From NCBI GenBank assembly GCA_002483145.1, contig DLHJ01000006.1:1-57060 (forward strand): a stretch of DNA of 57,060 nucleotides. The letters are read 5' to 3'. Within the stretch, counting starts at the first letter, position 1. The number at the start of each line of letters is the position of its first letter. The DNA is from Cellvibrio sp. UBA7671. Its GTDB lineage: Bacteria > Pseudomonadota > Gammaproteobacteria > Pseudomonadales > Cellvibrionaceae. The notes under the pieces are model-generated. The model did no database searches and was not told the DNA's origin. It worked only from the letters and a program-made list of their open reading frames with translations. Shown here piece after piece: positions 14,750 through 23,889 of this stretch. The position numbers and the translations under genes are program-made.

Positions 14750-15823
14750 ATGTTAGCAAAAAATAATAGCCAAGTGCAGATATTGCCTATGAGAACAGCA
14801 AAAAAAAGAAGTTCAGATAAGAAAATTACCCTGGTTGATGTCGCCGATGCATCGGGTGTTAGTGCAATCACTGTATCGCGGGTGATCAACCAGCCGGAAA
14901 AAGTCTCGGAATCCCTGCGGATTCAAGTCCAAAAAGCCATTGATTCGCTCGGTTATATACCCAATCAGCACGCCAGTTCCCTGGCTTCATCCAAGTCCCG
15001 GGTGATAGGCGTTGCCATTCCATCATTAAGTAACATCGTGTTTACCGAGGTCTTGCGCGGTATTTATGAGGTGATGGGTGCGGCGGGCTACAAGGTGCTG
15101 TTAGTGGACACCCATTACTCGCCGCTGGAAGAGGAAAAAATGGTGCGCACCCTGCTGAGCCAATCCCCCGAAGGATTGATCATTACCGGTGGCGATCAGA
15201 CAAAGGCCTGCCAGAACTTCCTGCACAAGGCGCGTATCCCGATTGTGCAGATCATGGAATTGCTTGCCGATCCTATCGATATGAATGTCGGTTTTGCCCA
15301 TGGTCGCGCCGGTTTTGATGTGGTCAAGCATCTGTTGGGGCAGGGGTACGAGCGCATTGGTTTTATCGGCGCGCGTATGGACCCGCGTGTGCAACAGCGT
15401 ATGCAGGGTTACAAATTGGCATTGGAGCAGGTGGGTAAGTTTGAGAAAAACTACATCGTCACCACGCCTGAACCTTCATCCATAGGTGTGGGCGGTGAAT
15501 TATTTAAGAGCCTGATGGCGTCAACGAACGGTGTTGTCGATGCGGTGTTTTGCGTGAACGACGACCTGGCACTCGGCGCATTGTTTGAAGCGCAGCGGAT
15601 GAATATTCGTGTCCCGCAGGATATGGCCATTTGTGGCTTTAACGATATTGAAGCGGCTGAATATGTGAACCCTTCATTGACCAGCGTGTCCGTTGGCCGT
15701 TATGAGATGGGTGTAAAAGCATCGGAAATGATTATTCGTGTGCTCAATGAAAAGCCAATCGAATCGAAGAAAGTCGATATGGGTTACGAAATTAAAAAAC
15801 GCGCTTCGACCAGTCGTTTGTAG
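14750..15823 (+). CDS. LacI-family regulator, gluconate repressor (GntR) type
   Basis: The N-terminal helix-turn-helix (ITLVDVADASGVSAITVSRV, then the hinge helix ending ASSLASSKS) precedes a periplasmic-binding-protein-like ligand domain (PSLSNIVFTEVLRGIYEVM, GYERIGFIGARMDPRVQQR, VFCVNDDLALGALFEAQR). Several segments line up well with E. coli GntR, the gluconate-responsive repressor. It is divergent from gntK, and followed by a symporter and the GH94 phosphorylase; the likely inducer is gluconate or a related aldonate. Two starts are possible, ATG 14750 and ATG 14789; neither has a good Shine-Dalgarno. If the operator at 14722-14737 overlaps the promoter, the later start is the more natural. 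Confidence 0.88.
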   Translation: MLAKNNSQVQILPMRTAKKRSSDKKITLVDVADASGVSAITVSRVINQPEKVSESLRIQVQKAIDSLGYIPNQHASSLASSKSRVIGVAIPSLSNIVFTEVLRGIYEVMGAAGYKVLLVDTHYSPLEEEKMVRTLLSQSPEGLIITGGDQTKACQNFLHKARIPIVQIMELLADPIDMNVGFAHGRAGFDVVKHLLGQGYERIGFIGARMDPRVQQRMQGYKLALEQVGKFEKNYIVTTPEPSSIGVGGELFKSLMASTNGVVDAVFCVNDDLALGALFEAQRMNIRVPQDMAICGFNDIEAAEYVNPSLTSVSVGRYEMGVKASEMIIRVLNEKPIESKKVDMGYEIKKRASTSRL

Positions 15824-15867
15824 TTTCTTTTTGCAATTACATAATAAATCTATAACGGGGTTTTCTT

Positions 15868-17490
15868 TTGACTAGTCGCAATAGTGATCGTTTGGCCAAG
15901 CTCTCCTCGCGTGAACGCATCGGTTACGGATTGGGTGATGCCGGTTTCAATTTCTACTGGGCAATAATCGGATCTTATCTGGTATTTTTTTATACGGATG
16001 TATTTGGTATTGGCGCTGCGGCAGCGGCGACCATGATTACCGTTACCAAAATTATTGATGCGATTACCGACCCGATCATGGGGGGTATTGCGGACCGCAC
16101 CAATACTCGCTGGGGTAAATTTCGCCCCTATTTGCTTTGGGGTGCACTGCCGATGATGGGGGCAGGCATTTTAACCATGAGTACGCCCGATTTGGATGAG
16201 ACGGGCAAGCTGATTTGGGCTTATGCAACTTACAGTTTGCTGATGCTCTGTTATACCGTATTGAATATGCCTTACAACTCGCTTTCGGCAGTGTTAACAG
16301 CTAACACACAGGAACGTAACAAACTCAATAGTACGCGTTTCTTCTTTGCTTATTTCAGTAGTATTTTTGTCGGAGCAGCCACGCCGGAATTAGCGGAGTA
16401 TTTTGGTGATGGTGATCGTTACAGTGCGCGCGGTTGGCAATTGACTATGGTGGTTTATTCAATAATCGCTAGCTGTTTATTTGTCGTGACTTTTTTGACT
16501 ACACGCGAGCGAATCCAGCCATCGATAACCCAGGAAAAAACCAATCCGCTGAATGATCTTAAAGATTTATTCACCTGTCGCCCATGGTTGGTGCTTTTTG
16601 TGTTGGCACTGGTATTCATGATCACTATGACACTGCGCGGAAGTTCAGCGGCTTATTATTTTCGCTATTTCGTCGAGCGCCCGGATTTGCTTGGCAATTA
16701 CATAGGTTTGCAAATGGCGGGCTTGATGGTCGGTGCAATGTTCGCGTCAACAGTCACTAAATACATTGATAAGCGCAAATTGATGATGTCGTTGCTCTGT
16801 GTGGTGGCGATATTATCGATTGCATTTACATTTGTTCCCAAACCGCAATCCAATGGTGTGTTGGATGTTGCATCAAATGAGATTCAACTTGATGCGGGCA
16901 CGCTGCTTGGGCAGTCACATGTCGAAGGTGATACCTATCAGTGGCTGCGTCACGACAAAATTTTCTGGATTATTAAAGAGCGTGTTCCTCTGGGTGAAAC
17001 CGGACCGAATTTGAATCTGGCTGATGCGAAAGGGCAGGTCATCAGTGTGATACGTACTGGGGCGGATGGCAGTGTGCGCGATAGCGCAGAATTACCGAAA
17101 GAAATTATCTGGATGTTTGCGTTGAATATTTTGATCAGCATTGCGCTGGGCTTTAAACCGCCAATTACTTGGGCGATGTATGCCGATGTCGCTGACTATA
17201 ACGAGTGGAAAAATGGGCGCCGTGCGACCGGTATGACTTTCGCTGCAACGACCTTCTCGCAAAAAATTGGCAGTGCAATTGGTTCCGCATTAATGCTCTC
17301 TGTGCTCGCGGTGATGGGCTATCAGGCGGGCCAGATGCAGGCGGGCGCATCGCTCGACAGCATCATCTATATGCAAACACTAGTGCCCGGATTATTTGCT
17401 TTACTCACTGCATTGTCGCTGGTGTTTTATAACCTGAGTGATGCAAAAGTTGAATCGATCCAACAGGATCTTGAAGCGCGTCACTCCTGA
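15868..17490 (+). CDS. GPH-family sugar:cation symporter with a large periplasmic insertion
   Basis: A 540-residue member of the glycoside-pentoside-hexuronide symporter family (MelB-like). Signatures are GYGLGDAGFNFYW, DAITDPIMGGIADRTNTRWGKFRPY, LNMPYNSL and YADVADYNEWKNGRRATGM, and there are about 12 membrane segments. Residues about 326-411, between predicted segments 9 and 10 on the periplasmic side, form a hydrophilic insertion of about 85 residues that typical members lack. The start is TTG 15868 with ACGGGG seven bases upstream. It sits between the GntR-like regulator and the GH94 enzyme, so its cargo is probably cellobionic acid or a related oxidised disaccharide (inference). Confidence 0.88.
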   Translation: MTSRNSDRLAKLSSRERIGYGLGDAGFNFYWAIIGSYLVFFYTDVFGIGAAAAATMITVTKIIDAITDPIMGGIADRTNTRWGKFRPYLLWGALPMMGAGILTMSTPDLDETGKLIWAYATYSLLMLCYTVLNMPYNSLSAVLTANTQERNKLNSTRFFFAYFSSIFVGAATPELAEYFGDGDRYSARGWQLTMVVYSIIASCLFVVTFLTTRERIQPSITQEKTNPLNDLKDLFTCRPWLVLFVLALVFMITMTLRGSSAAYYFRYFVERPDLLGNYIGLQMAGLMVGAMFASTVTKYIDKRKLMMSLLCVVAILSIAFTFVPKPQSNGVLDVASNEIQLDAGTLLGQSHVEGDTYQWLRHDKIFWIIKERVPLGETGPNLNLADAKGQVISVIRTGADGSVRDSAELPKEIIWMFALNILISIALGFKPPITWAMYADVADYNEWKNGRRATGMTFAATTFSQKIGSAIGSALMLSVLAVMGYQAGQMQAGASLDSIIYMQTLVPGLFALLTALSLVFYNLSDAKVESIQQDLEARHS

Positions 17491-17508
17491 TTTTTACAGC
17501 TTTAATCA

Positions 17509-17535
17509 AGCGCCGCGCTGCGGCGCTTTTTGTTT
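17509..17535 (+). terminator. Hairpin between symporter and GH94 genes
   Basis: A perfect 8-bp stem AGCGCCGC / GCGGCGCT with loop GCT is followed by a T run. It looks like an intrinsic terminator placed inside the gene cluster, so readthrough or a second promoter would be needed for the GH94 gene. Confidence 0.75.
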
Positions 17536-17573
17536 TTGGCCCTCTTATTATTTGTTTTCGATAGGACACCTTC

Positions 17574-19940
17574 ATGACTAACGCTTTACTGAATCCCAGC
17601 CAGGCTGGCGAACGCTATGATTTGTTAACTCCGACAGCTATGCCGCGCGCTGCCGGGTTCCTGTGGAATCAGCAAATGATGATCCAGGTAACTTGTCGCG
17701 GTTATGCAGTTGCACAATTTATGCAGCCAGAACCTGCCAAATATGCGTATGCTCCAAATCTGGAAGCAAAAACATTTATGCAGCCGGAGCAGCCATATTA
17801 CGCACATCATCCGGGCCGTTTTTTTTATATCAAAGATGAAGATACGGGTAAGATTTTTTCTGCGCCTTATGAGCCGGTGCGTGCGCCTTATGACGATTAT
17901 TCTTTTTCCGTTGGCAAAAGCGATTTGCAATGGGCGATTGAGTGCGATGGTGTGCGCGCCGAGTTAATGTTGTCACTGCCAGTAAAAGATGTGGTGGAGT
18001 TGTGGCAATTGCGTGTGATTAATAATTCCGGTCGTGTGCGCAAGCTAAGTATTTACCCCTATTTCCCTGTTGGCTATATGTCCTGGATGAATCAATCGGC
18101 CGAGTATCGCGCTGATCTGGGCGGTATTGTTGCTGCTTGCGTTACTCCTTATCAAAAAGTTGCCGATTACTTTAAAAATAAAAACTTTAAAGACAAAACA
18201 TTTTTCCTGCATGAAGTTAATCCGGTTGCATGGGAGGCCAAACAGGAGACTTTTGAAGGTGAGGGCGGTTTGCATAATCCAATGGCATTGCAAGCTGATG
18301 TGCTTGCCTGTGGCGATGCGCGCTATGAAACACCTGCCGCAATTTTGCAGTATCGCTTGGAAATGCCTGATCAGGCGCAGCAGGATTATCGTTTTATTTT
18401 TGGCCCGGCGTTTGACGATGCGGAGATTACAAAGCTGCGTGACACCTATTTAAGTGCGGCAGGTTTTGCGAAAGCCCAAGCTGATTACGCAGCTTATATC
18501 GCTACTGGAAGTGGCTGTTTGCAAATCGAAACTCCAGATGCTGAGCTAAATAATTTTGTTAACAATTGGCTGCCGCGCCAGGTGTTTTATCACGGTGATG
18601 TCAATCGCTTAACCACTGATCCGCAAACGCGCAATTATCTGCAAGATAATATGGGCATGACGTTTATCAAGCCTGATGTTACCCGCGCGGCATTTCTGCA
18701 TGCGTTAAGCCAACAGGAAGAATCGGGCGCAATGCCGGACGGTATTTTGTTGGCGGAAGGTGCCGAGCTGAAATATATCAACCAGATTCCGCATACTGAT
18801 CACTGCGTGTGGTTGCCGGTGTGTTTAAAAACCTATCTTGATGAAACCAATGATTATGCGATCTTGCAGGAAATGGTAGCGGGCCACGATGGCAAAACGC
18901 TGTCTGTTTTTGAACGCATCTCCAATGCCATGCGCTGGCTGTTGCAATCGCGCGATTATCGCGGCCTGAGTTTTATTGCGCAGGGCGATTGGTGTGATCC
19001 AATGAATATGGTGGGTTACAAAGGTAAGGGCGTTTCCGGTTGGCTGTCAGTGGCAACCGCGTACGCGTTAAATTTGTGGGCGGATGTCTGCGCGAAAAAA
19101 TCGTTGCCTGATCTGCAACAAGAGTTTATTGCGGGCGCCCAAGAAGTGAATGCTGCAGTGAATAAATATTTGTGGGATGGCGAATGGTTCGGGCGCGGTA
19201 TTACCGACGATGATGTAGTGTTTGGCATCAGTAAAGATAAAGAGGGGCGCATCTTTTTAAATCCACAAAGCTGGGCCATTTTGGGTGGTGCCGCAAATGC
19301 AGAGCAGCGCAAAAAAATGATCGCTGCAGTAGAAGCTCAATTGGAAACACCTTACGGCGTTACTATGCTTGCACCTGCTTATACCGCGATGCGTGATGAT
19401 GTCGGCCGTGTTACGCAAAAGCATCCCGGTTCGGCGGAAAACGGTTCGGTCTACAATCACGCGGCGATATTTTATATTTACAGTTTATTCACCATTGCTG
19501 AAAAAGATCGCGCCTATAAGCTGCTGCGCCAAATGATTCCTGGTCCAACAGAAGCGGATTATTTGCAGCGTGGGCAATTGCCGGTGTATATCCCCAATTA
19601 TTATCGCGGCGCTTATCATCAGTATCCGCGCACTGCAGGTCGTTCATCGCAATTGTTCAATACTGGAACCGTTTCCTGGGTGTATCGCTGTTTGGTTGAA
19701 GGCGTGTTTGGTTTGCAGGGTAGTGAAAGCGGTCTGCAAATTGCTCCGCAATTGCCGTCAAGTTGGCCGGGCGCAAAAGCAGTGAGGCAATTTCGTGGTG
19801 CTGAGTTTCATGTGTCGATTGAGCGGGCAAATATTGCGGCGACCGAAATTCGCTGTGAAGGTGAATTGCTCAGCGGTAACTGTATTGACAATATCCAAGC
19901 AGGGCGCAGCTATTCGGTGCAGGTATTGATTCCGCTCTAG
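17574..19940 (+). CDS. GH94 glycoside phosphorylase, probably cellobionic acid phosphorylase
   Basis: The 788-residue protein has the GH94 layout: an N-terminal beta-sandwich (about 1-290), helical linker, (alpha/alpha)6 catalytic barrel (about 320-720) and C-terminal beta jelly roll. The catalytic acid is Asp472 in [11 protein letters not shown], where cellobiose phosphorylases usually read DWND. Arg612 and Lys616 (RVTQK) sit where, as I recall, the characterised Saccharophagus enzyme has a basic pair binding the gluconate carboxylate. The expected reaction is cellobionate plus phosphate to glucose-1-phosphate plus gluconate, in the cytoplasm. Gluconokinase, a gluconate-type repressor and a symporter alongside support this strongly. 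Cellobiose phosphorylase is the alternative. Confidence 0.85.
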   Translation: MTNALLNPSQAGERYDLLTPTAMPRAAGFLWNQQMMIQVTCRGYAVAQFMQPEPAKYAYAPNLEAKTFMQPEQPYYAHHPGRFFYIKDEDTGKIFSAPYEPVRAPYDDYSFSVGKSDLQWAIECDGVRAELMLSLPVKDVVELWQLRVINNSGRVRKLSIYPYFPVGYMSWMNQSAEYRADLGGIVAACVTPYQKVADYFKNKNFKDKTFFLHEVNPVAWEAKQETFEGEGGLHNPMALQADVLACGDARYETPAAILQYRLEMPDQAQQDYRFIFGPAFDDAEITKLRDTYLSAAGFAKAQADYAAYIATGSGCLQIETPDAELNNFVNNWLPRQVFYHGDVNRLTTDPQTRNYLQDNMGMTFIKPDVTRAAFLHALSQQEESGAMPDGILLAEGAELKYINQIPHTDHCVWLPVCLKTYLDETNDYAILQEMVAGHDGKTLSVFERISNAMRWLLQSRDYRGLSFIAQGDWCDPMNMVGYKGKGVSGWLSVATAYALNLWADVCAKKSLPDLQQEFIAGAQEVNAAVNKYLWDGEWFGRGITDDDVVFGISKDKEGRIFLNPQSWAILGGAANAEQRKKMIAAVEAQLETPYGVTMLAPAYTAMRDDVGRVTQKHPGSAENGSVYNHAAIFYIYSLFTIAEKDRAYKLLRQMIPGPTEADYLQRGQLPVYIPNYYRGAYHQYPRTAGRSSQLFNTGTVSWVYRCLVEGVFGLQGSESGLQIAPQLPSSWPGAKAVRQFRGAEFHVSIERANIAATEIRCEGELLSGNCIDNIQAGRSYSVQVLIPL

Positions 19941-19976
19941 ATTGCCAGTGTTGCTCCCGAAAAAATCAGCACAATT

Positions 19977-20005
19977 AAAAAGCGCACAATCGAGTGCGCT
20001 TTTTT
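19977..20005. terminator. Bidirectional terminator between GH94 and DUF413 genes
   Basis: AAAAAGCGCAC (19977-19987) pairs with GTGCGCTTTTT (19994-20004) around loop AATCGA. A and T runs flank both sides, fitting the convergent genes. Confidence 0.85.
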
Positions 20006-20022
20006 GTTTTGCGAGTGTGCAT

Positions 20023-20430
20023 TTATTCTGTTTTGGCGGTTTTTTTGGCGGCTTTTGCCTTTGCGGGTTTGGCTTCCGGATCGGTAGCTGCAGGTTCTGC
20101 CGCTGCGGGTTCGGCTGGTTTTGGTTTTGCCTTGGTTTTGCTGGATTTAGCTGGTGCTGATGCTTGGCGCGCTTTAACTATGGAGAGATATTTAGTCCAG
20201 GCCTGCTCAATGGGGCTTTTGGGGGCGCTTTGATTGGCAATCACTTTGAGAATGTGTAAGTCATCCGGTGTTGGATCCGAGACTTCATCCATTGTCAGAG
20301 CATTAACTAGCACCCCTTGTTTGCGTATCAGACGTGCCTGAATATCCGAGAGCCCACCTTTTTCAAAACCATCAGGAAAGTTAACAGTGTCTTGAAAAGT
20401 CTGTTTCAGATAATGATCACGCGGCAGCAT
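20023..20430 (-). CDS. DUF413 / MaoP-like protein with Lys/Ala/Pro-rich tail
   Basis: Residues about 15-90 match the DUF413 family, whose E. coli member MaoP (YifE) helps organise the Ori macrodomain of the chromosome. Similar points are FPDGFEKGGLSDIQARLI, a KQGVLVNAL segment, and the C-terminal EQAWTKYLSIVKAR helix (compare ERVWSKYMTRIK in MaoP). The last 45 residues (about 91-135) are a low-complexity tail of Lys, Ala, Pro and Glu, similar to the histone-H1-like tails of bacterial DNA-binding proteins. As I recall, E. coli MaoP lacks such a tail. Family identification is fairly sure; a DNA-binding role for the tail is inference. Confidence 0.8.
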   Translation of the reverse strand: MLPRDHYLKQTFQDTVNFPDGFEKGGLSDIQARLIRKQGVLVNALTMDEVSDPTPDDLHILKVIANQSAPKSPIEQAWTKYLSIVKARQASAPAKSSKTKAKPKPAEPAAAEPAATDPEAKPAKAKAAKKTAKTE

Positions 20431-20668
20431 AGAGTATCTCCATTATTAGTATGTGCACTTCGGGGTGAGGCGTTAACTGCAAACAGCCGCGTCTTGGTTG
20501 TGGTTGCTCGCTGGTGATATCGCCCAACCCCAGCTCTCTTTTTGTAATGCCGGAAAAGGGTTCCGGGCAAAAGTTGCTGCCGAAGATAATCTGTTTTTGT
20601 GACAGTGTATAGAGCTAAAGTTATGCTTTGTGGTGCCTAAGGCAGCACTTTGACCAAATTGCGGGCAT

Positions 20669-20696
20669 AAAAAAACCGGCTTGAGCCGGCTTTTTC
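20669..20696 (-). terminator. rpsT terminator
   Basis: Read on the minus strand, CCGGCT-CA-AGCCGG forms a 6-bp hairpin followed by seven T residues, 23 bases after the rpsT stop codon. Confidence 0.85.
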
Positions 20697-20718
20697 ACGC
20701 TTGAAACCAAGTAGGCAA

Positions 20719-20988
20719 TTAGGCTGCTGCCAATGCCTTGAGCTTGGCGTTCAAGCGGCTCTTGTGACGAGCTGCCTTGTTCTTATGGATCAGGCCCTTG
20801 TCAGCGATACGATCGATCACTGAAACAGCTGAAACATAAGCGGCTTGGGCTGCTGCCTTGTCACCAGTTTGGATAGCGGCAAGCACTTTCTTGAGGTAAG
20901 TACGCCCCATAGAGCGCATGCTTGCGTTGTGCTTGCGAGCTTTTTCATTTTGACGCGCGCGTTTTTTGGCTTGGGGTGAGTTTGCCAC
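20719..20988 (-). CDS. rpsT: 30S ribosomal protein S20
   Basis: The 89-residue, strongly basic protein begins [20 protein letters not shown] and ends in [13 protein letters not shown], as S20 does (87-89 residues usual). It binds 16S rRNA in the small subunit body. The start ATG at 20988 has AGGAG close upstream (minus strand), and an intrinsic terminator follows. A monocistronic rpsT is normal in this group. Confidence 0.97.
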   Translation of the reverse strand: MANSPQAKKRARQNEKARKHNASMRSMGRTYLKKVLAAIQTGDKAAAQAAYVSAVSVIDRIADKGLIHKNKAARHKSRLNAKLKALAAA

Positions 20989-21252
20989 CTTAGTGCTCCT
21001 ATAGATAAATTCTGGACAAAACTGTCGAAAAGGGGTCGGGATTCAAGGACGCGACATTATGCCGTGTTCGATTCGTTTGTCAACCGAAGAAACTGCGATC
21101 TTTTACTGGAGTTGGTACTTGGCGGGGCGCAGGCCTACTTTGTCCCGCTTGTTTATTCGTCGGTGTTACCGCTTGGAGCAACATGCCGTAAAACCCGCGG
21201 CCGTGTTAGTATTCGTGGTTATAAATACGCCAAAAGCTCAGGGGATTTTTGC

Positions 21253-23094
21253 GTGGCCGACAACGAAGAATCGAATAAGACCAGCCTCAGGGCCTCGGTT
21301 GAAGAGGGGGAAACACGCGTTGCACTGGGGCGCCCGGAACCCTCGTTGCCGGTCGCCGATACAGCTTACGCCACTCAATTCACCCAATATAGTGCTCCAC
21401 ACAATCACTCGACCGGGTTTGCGCAAGCCCGCGAACTGGTTAAGCAATCCCAAAGTGGTAAAGGCAGGCTGCTGAAAAAGCGTTTCCTGTTAGAAGATGT
21501 GCTGGGGCACGGCGGTATGGGGACCGTCTACAAGACCAAAGATTTGCGCAAAGTCGAAGCAGAAGACCCCAATCCGTATATCGCCACCAAGATCCTCAAC
21601 CAAGATTTCAAAGATCACCCCGACGCGTTTGTAACGCTGCAGCAGGAAACGGCTAAATCCCAGACGCTCGCACATCCAAATATAGTTACGGTGCACGATT
21701 TTGATCGCGAAGGCGACACGCTGTTCATGACCATGGAGCTGCTCGAAGGGCAGCCGCTGGATCAACTCATTAAAGCGCAGCGCAGTAAGGGCTTGCCCAA
21801 AGAACAAGTGTGGCAAATAGCTAAAGACCTTTGTGCCGCCCTGGCTTATGCACACCAGCGCCAATTAATTCATGCGGATTTCAAACCCGGCAACGTGTTT
21901 GTGAACACCGACGGTAGCGCCAAGGTGTTGGATTTTGGCATCGCCCGCGCAGCCTCGAAGGAGGCGCAAAAACACAAGTTTGATGCTGGGCAATTGGGCG
22001 CGCTGACGCCGGCCTATGCCACTATCGAAATGGTAAAAGATGAGCCACTCGGCTTTAGCGATGATGTCTACGCGCTCGCCTGTGTGATTTATGAGATGTT
22101 GGCTGGGCGCCATCCTTACAATAATCGTTCCGCACTAGAGGCATACCAGCAAAAACTGGTACCTAAACGTTTGGATAAACTCAGCGCGCGTGAGTGGAAA
22201 GCCTTGAGTCATGCGCTCGCGCTCACCAAAGCTGAGCGCACTGCGAGCATTACGCAATTTGTCGATGAGTTATTTCCCCGTCGCAACCCCTTGATGTTGA
22301 CTGCCGCAGTGGGGATGGCGTTGGTGTCGCTTGCAGGTGCGGCCTGGTTTGGCTTTAGCCAGCATCAGGCGCAGCAAAAAGTGCAGGCAACCATCGCCGA
22401 AAAAATAACACAAGCGCAAAGCTGTTTTGCAACTCAGGATTTTGCCTGCGCAATTGAACAGAGTTTGGTGGCGACCAATCTTGCCCCCGATAATTCTGTG
22501 GCGCGCCAGTTATTGTTGGCCGCCCAGCAAGCGCAAGAGCAGCGTCTTCAAGACGATAAAATCGGCGAACTGATTGGTGAGGCGCAGCGGTGTTTACTAC
22601 AACAGGATTTGGAGTGTGCGGCTGTGTATTTGCAAAAAGCCGAGGCAGTCGGTGTGCACAATTCGCAAGTGGTCAGTTTTCATGAGGCGTTAAGTGTGGC
22701 GCGCGCGCAGCAGGCGCAATCGGCGACACAAAAGCAGGCGGAGATAGATGATGCCTTGGCGCGGGCTAACAGTTGTTTCACCGCCAGGGATTATACGTGT
22801 ACAGTTAATTCAGTTGACCGCATTTTGGCGTTGGACCCAGCACATGCCGAAGCCATCGCACTGAAGCAAAAAATCGCTTCGGCCAAGGAGCAGGAAGGTG
22901 CGTTAGCCGGAAAAGTCAGCCGCTTGATGGTCGATGCCGAAAACTGCATGGCTAAGAAAAATTATTCCTGCGCTATCGCCAAAGCAGAATCGGTGCTGGA
23001 ATTGGATGCGGGCTACCAACTGGCGACAAGTTTAAAAAGCCGCGCACAGGAAACCCAGCGCAAGCTAAAAGAAACAGGGTTTACCATTAAATAA
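21253..23094 (+). CDS. Transmembrane Ser/Thr protein kinase with four periplasmic CX7C repeats
   Basis: A Hanks-type kinase domain covers about residues 78-340: glycine loop GHGGMGTVYK, ATP-binding Lys in IATKIL (about 112), catalytic HADFKPGN (about 205), DFG (about 226) and DVYALACVIYEMLAGRHPY. One membrane segment follows (about 348-368). The outer part has four TPR-like repeats, each with two cysteines spaced identically: SCFATQDFAC, RCLLQQDLEC, SCFTARDYTC and NCMAKKNYSC. All kinase catalytic residues are present, so it should phosphorylate cytoplasmic targets in response to a periplasmic signal. The start is GTG 21253 (AGGGG about nine bases upstream), leaving 613 residues; an upstream in-frame extension to 21064 looks non-coding. 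Followed closely by a secreted protein. Confidence 0.9.
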   Translation: MADNEESNKTSLRASVEEGETRVALGRPEPSLPVADTAYATQFTQYSAPHNHSTGFAQARELVKQSQSGKGRLLKKRFLLEDVLGHGGMGTVYKTKDLRKVEAEDPNPYIATKILNQDFKDHPDAFVTLQQETAKSQTLAHPNIVTVHDFDREGDTLFMTMELLEGQPLDQLIKAQRSKGLPKEQVWQIAKDLCAALAYAHQRQLIHADFKPGNVFVNTDGSAKVLDFGIARAASKEAQKHKFDAGQLGALTPAYATIEMVKDEPLGFSDDVYALACVIYEMLAGRHPYNNRSALEAYQQKLVPKRLDKLSAREWKALSHALALTKAERTASITQFVDELFPRRNPLMLTAAVGMALVSLAGAAWFGFSQHQAQQKVQATIAEKITQAQSCFATQDFACAIEQSLVATNLAPDNSVARQLLLAAQQAQEQRLQDDKIGELIGEAQRCLLQQDLECAAVYLQKAEAVGVHNSQVVSFHEALSVARAQQAQSATQKQAEIDDALARANSCFTARDYTCTVNSVDRILALDPAHAEAIALKQKIASAKEQEGALAGKVSRLMVDAENCMAKKNYSCAIAKAESVLELDAGYQLATSLKSRAQETQRKLKETGFTIK

Positions 23095-23129
23095 GTATTC
23101 AATAATCAATAGGTCAAGGTGCGGCAATT

Positions 23130-23810
23130 ATGAAAACCAAAGCGATAATCTTTATGTTGTTTTGTGTCTTGGTTAATCCGGCGCAGGCATTTAGTTTGGG
23201 CGATCTGAAAGACAATATTGACCGCTCGCATAAATGTAAAAGTGGTGACCAGGGTTGTAAAAATCGCGAGCATCTTAAAGCGGTTGCGCGTGTGGCGGCG
23301 GTTGCTGTTGCGGTGACAGTACTCACTAAAATGATTATCAAGCATCGCTCCGAGCGCATTGCTAAAGAAGAGCAAGTTGCCGAGGAATATAAAGCCCAAA
23401 ATAATAACTTGCCGACCGAACCTACCGCGACTGAATACACCACCAAAACCCTTCCCGGCAACGTGGTTGAGCCTGGCAAAGAGGTGATTATCCAATCCGA
23501 TATAGTGGTAGTGCCGGGCACTAAACAAAAAACAGCATTGATCGAAGAAAGCATTGTTATTTATGACAATGAAGACAACACCAAAGAGTTAAAAAACTTC
23601 ACCAAACCGGTCAATGAAAAAACTAAAAAAGGTGGGCGCTACCAAAATGAATTTTCATTTACCTTGCCTGAAGGTTTGCCGCAGGGGGTATATCCGATTA
23701 AAACGGAATTGCTGCTCAATGGTAAGGTGGTGGATACATCAAACAACGATATTCAATTGGTCTTACATGTCAATGAGCTGGGCGCAATGCAATTGTTGGC
23801 GATGAATTAG
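23130..23810 (+). CDS. Secreted or membrane-anchored protein, partner of the kinase gene
   Basis: The 226-residue protein has a signal peptide (about 1-20, ending AQA). The mature N-terminus contains a CX6C pair (KCKSGDQGC), a hydrophobic helix (about 48-66) and a short charged stretch. From about residue 100 on, a beta-rich domain of Ig-like character follows (alternating hydrophobic strands such as EVIIQSDIVVV and GVYPIKTELLLNGKVV). I do not recognise the family. The start lies 35 bases after the kinase stop, so cotranscription is very likely. The protein could be the ligand, sensor partner or envelope target of the kinase (inference). Confidence 0.75.
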   Translation: MKTKAIIFMLFCVLVNPAQAFSLGDLKDNIDRSHKCKSGDQGCKNREHLKAVARVAAVAVAVTVLTKMIIKHRSERIAKEEQVAEEYKAQNNNLPTEPTATEYTTKTLPGNVVEPGKEVIIQSDIVVVPGTKQKTALIEESIVIYDNEDNTKELKNFTKPVNEKTKKGGRYQNEFSFTLPEGLPQGVYPIKTELLLNGKVVDTSNNDIQLVLHVNELGAMQLLAMN

Positions 23811-23843
23811 TTCTTCTTGAAGCAGATCAACATCGAATATAAA

Positions 23844-23868
23844 GAGGGCGCCGATAAGGGCGCCCTTG
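23844..23868. terminator. Terminator between the kinase partner gene and the SPFH gene
   Basis: GGGCGCC (23846-23852) pairs with GGCGCCC (23859-23865) around a short GATAAG loop. The flanks are AAAGA and TTGTTGT, so it is a GC-rich hairpin between convergent genes with only a modest T run. Confidence 0.65.
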
Positions 23869-23889
23869 TTGTATCTTTCGCAAGAGTTT

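Noticed and set aside
19942-20233. Plus-strand frames opposite the DUF413 gene
   Set aside because: Low-complexity Phe/Gly/Ala frames that mirror the Lys/Ala/Pro tail; no start signals.
21064-21252. N-terminal extension of the kinase frame
   Set aside because: The 63 extra residues look non-coding, and a well-placed AGGGG precedes GTG 21253.
23106-23554. Two overlapping minus-strand frames opposite the kinase partner gene
   Set aside because: The plus-strand frame has a clear signal peptide and operon position; the minus frames have neither.
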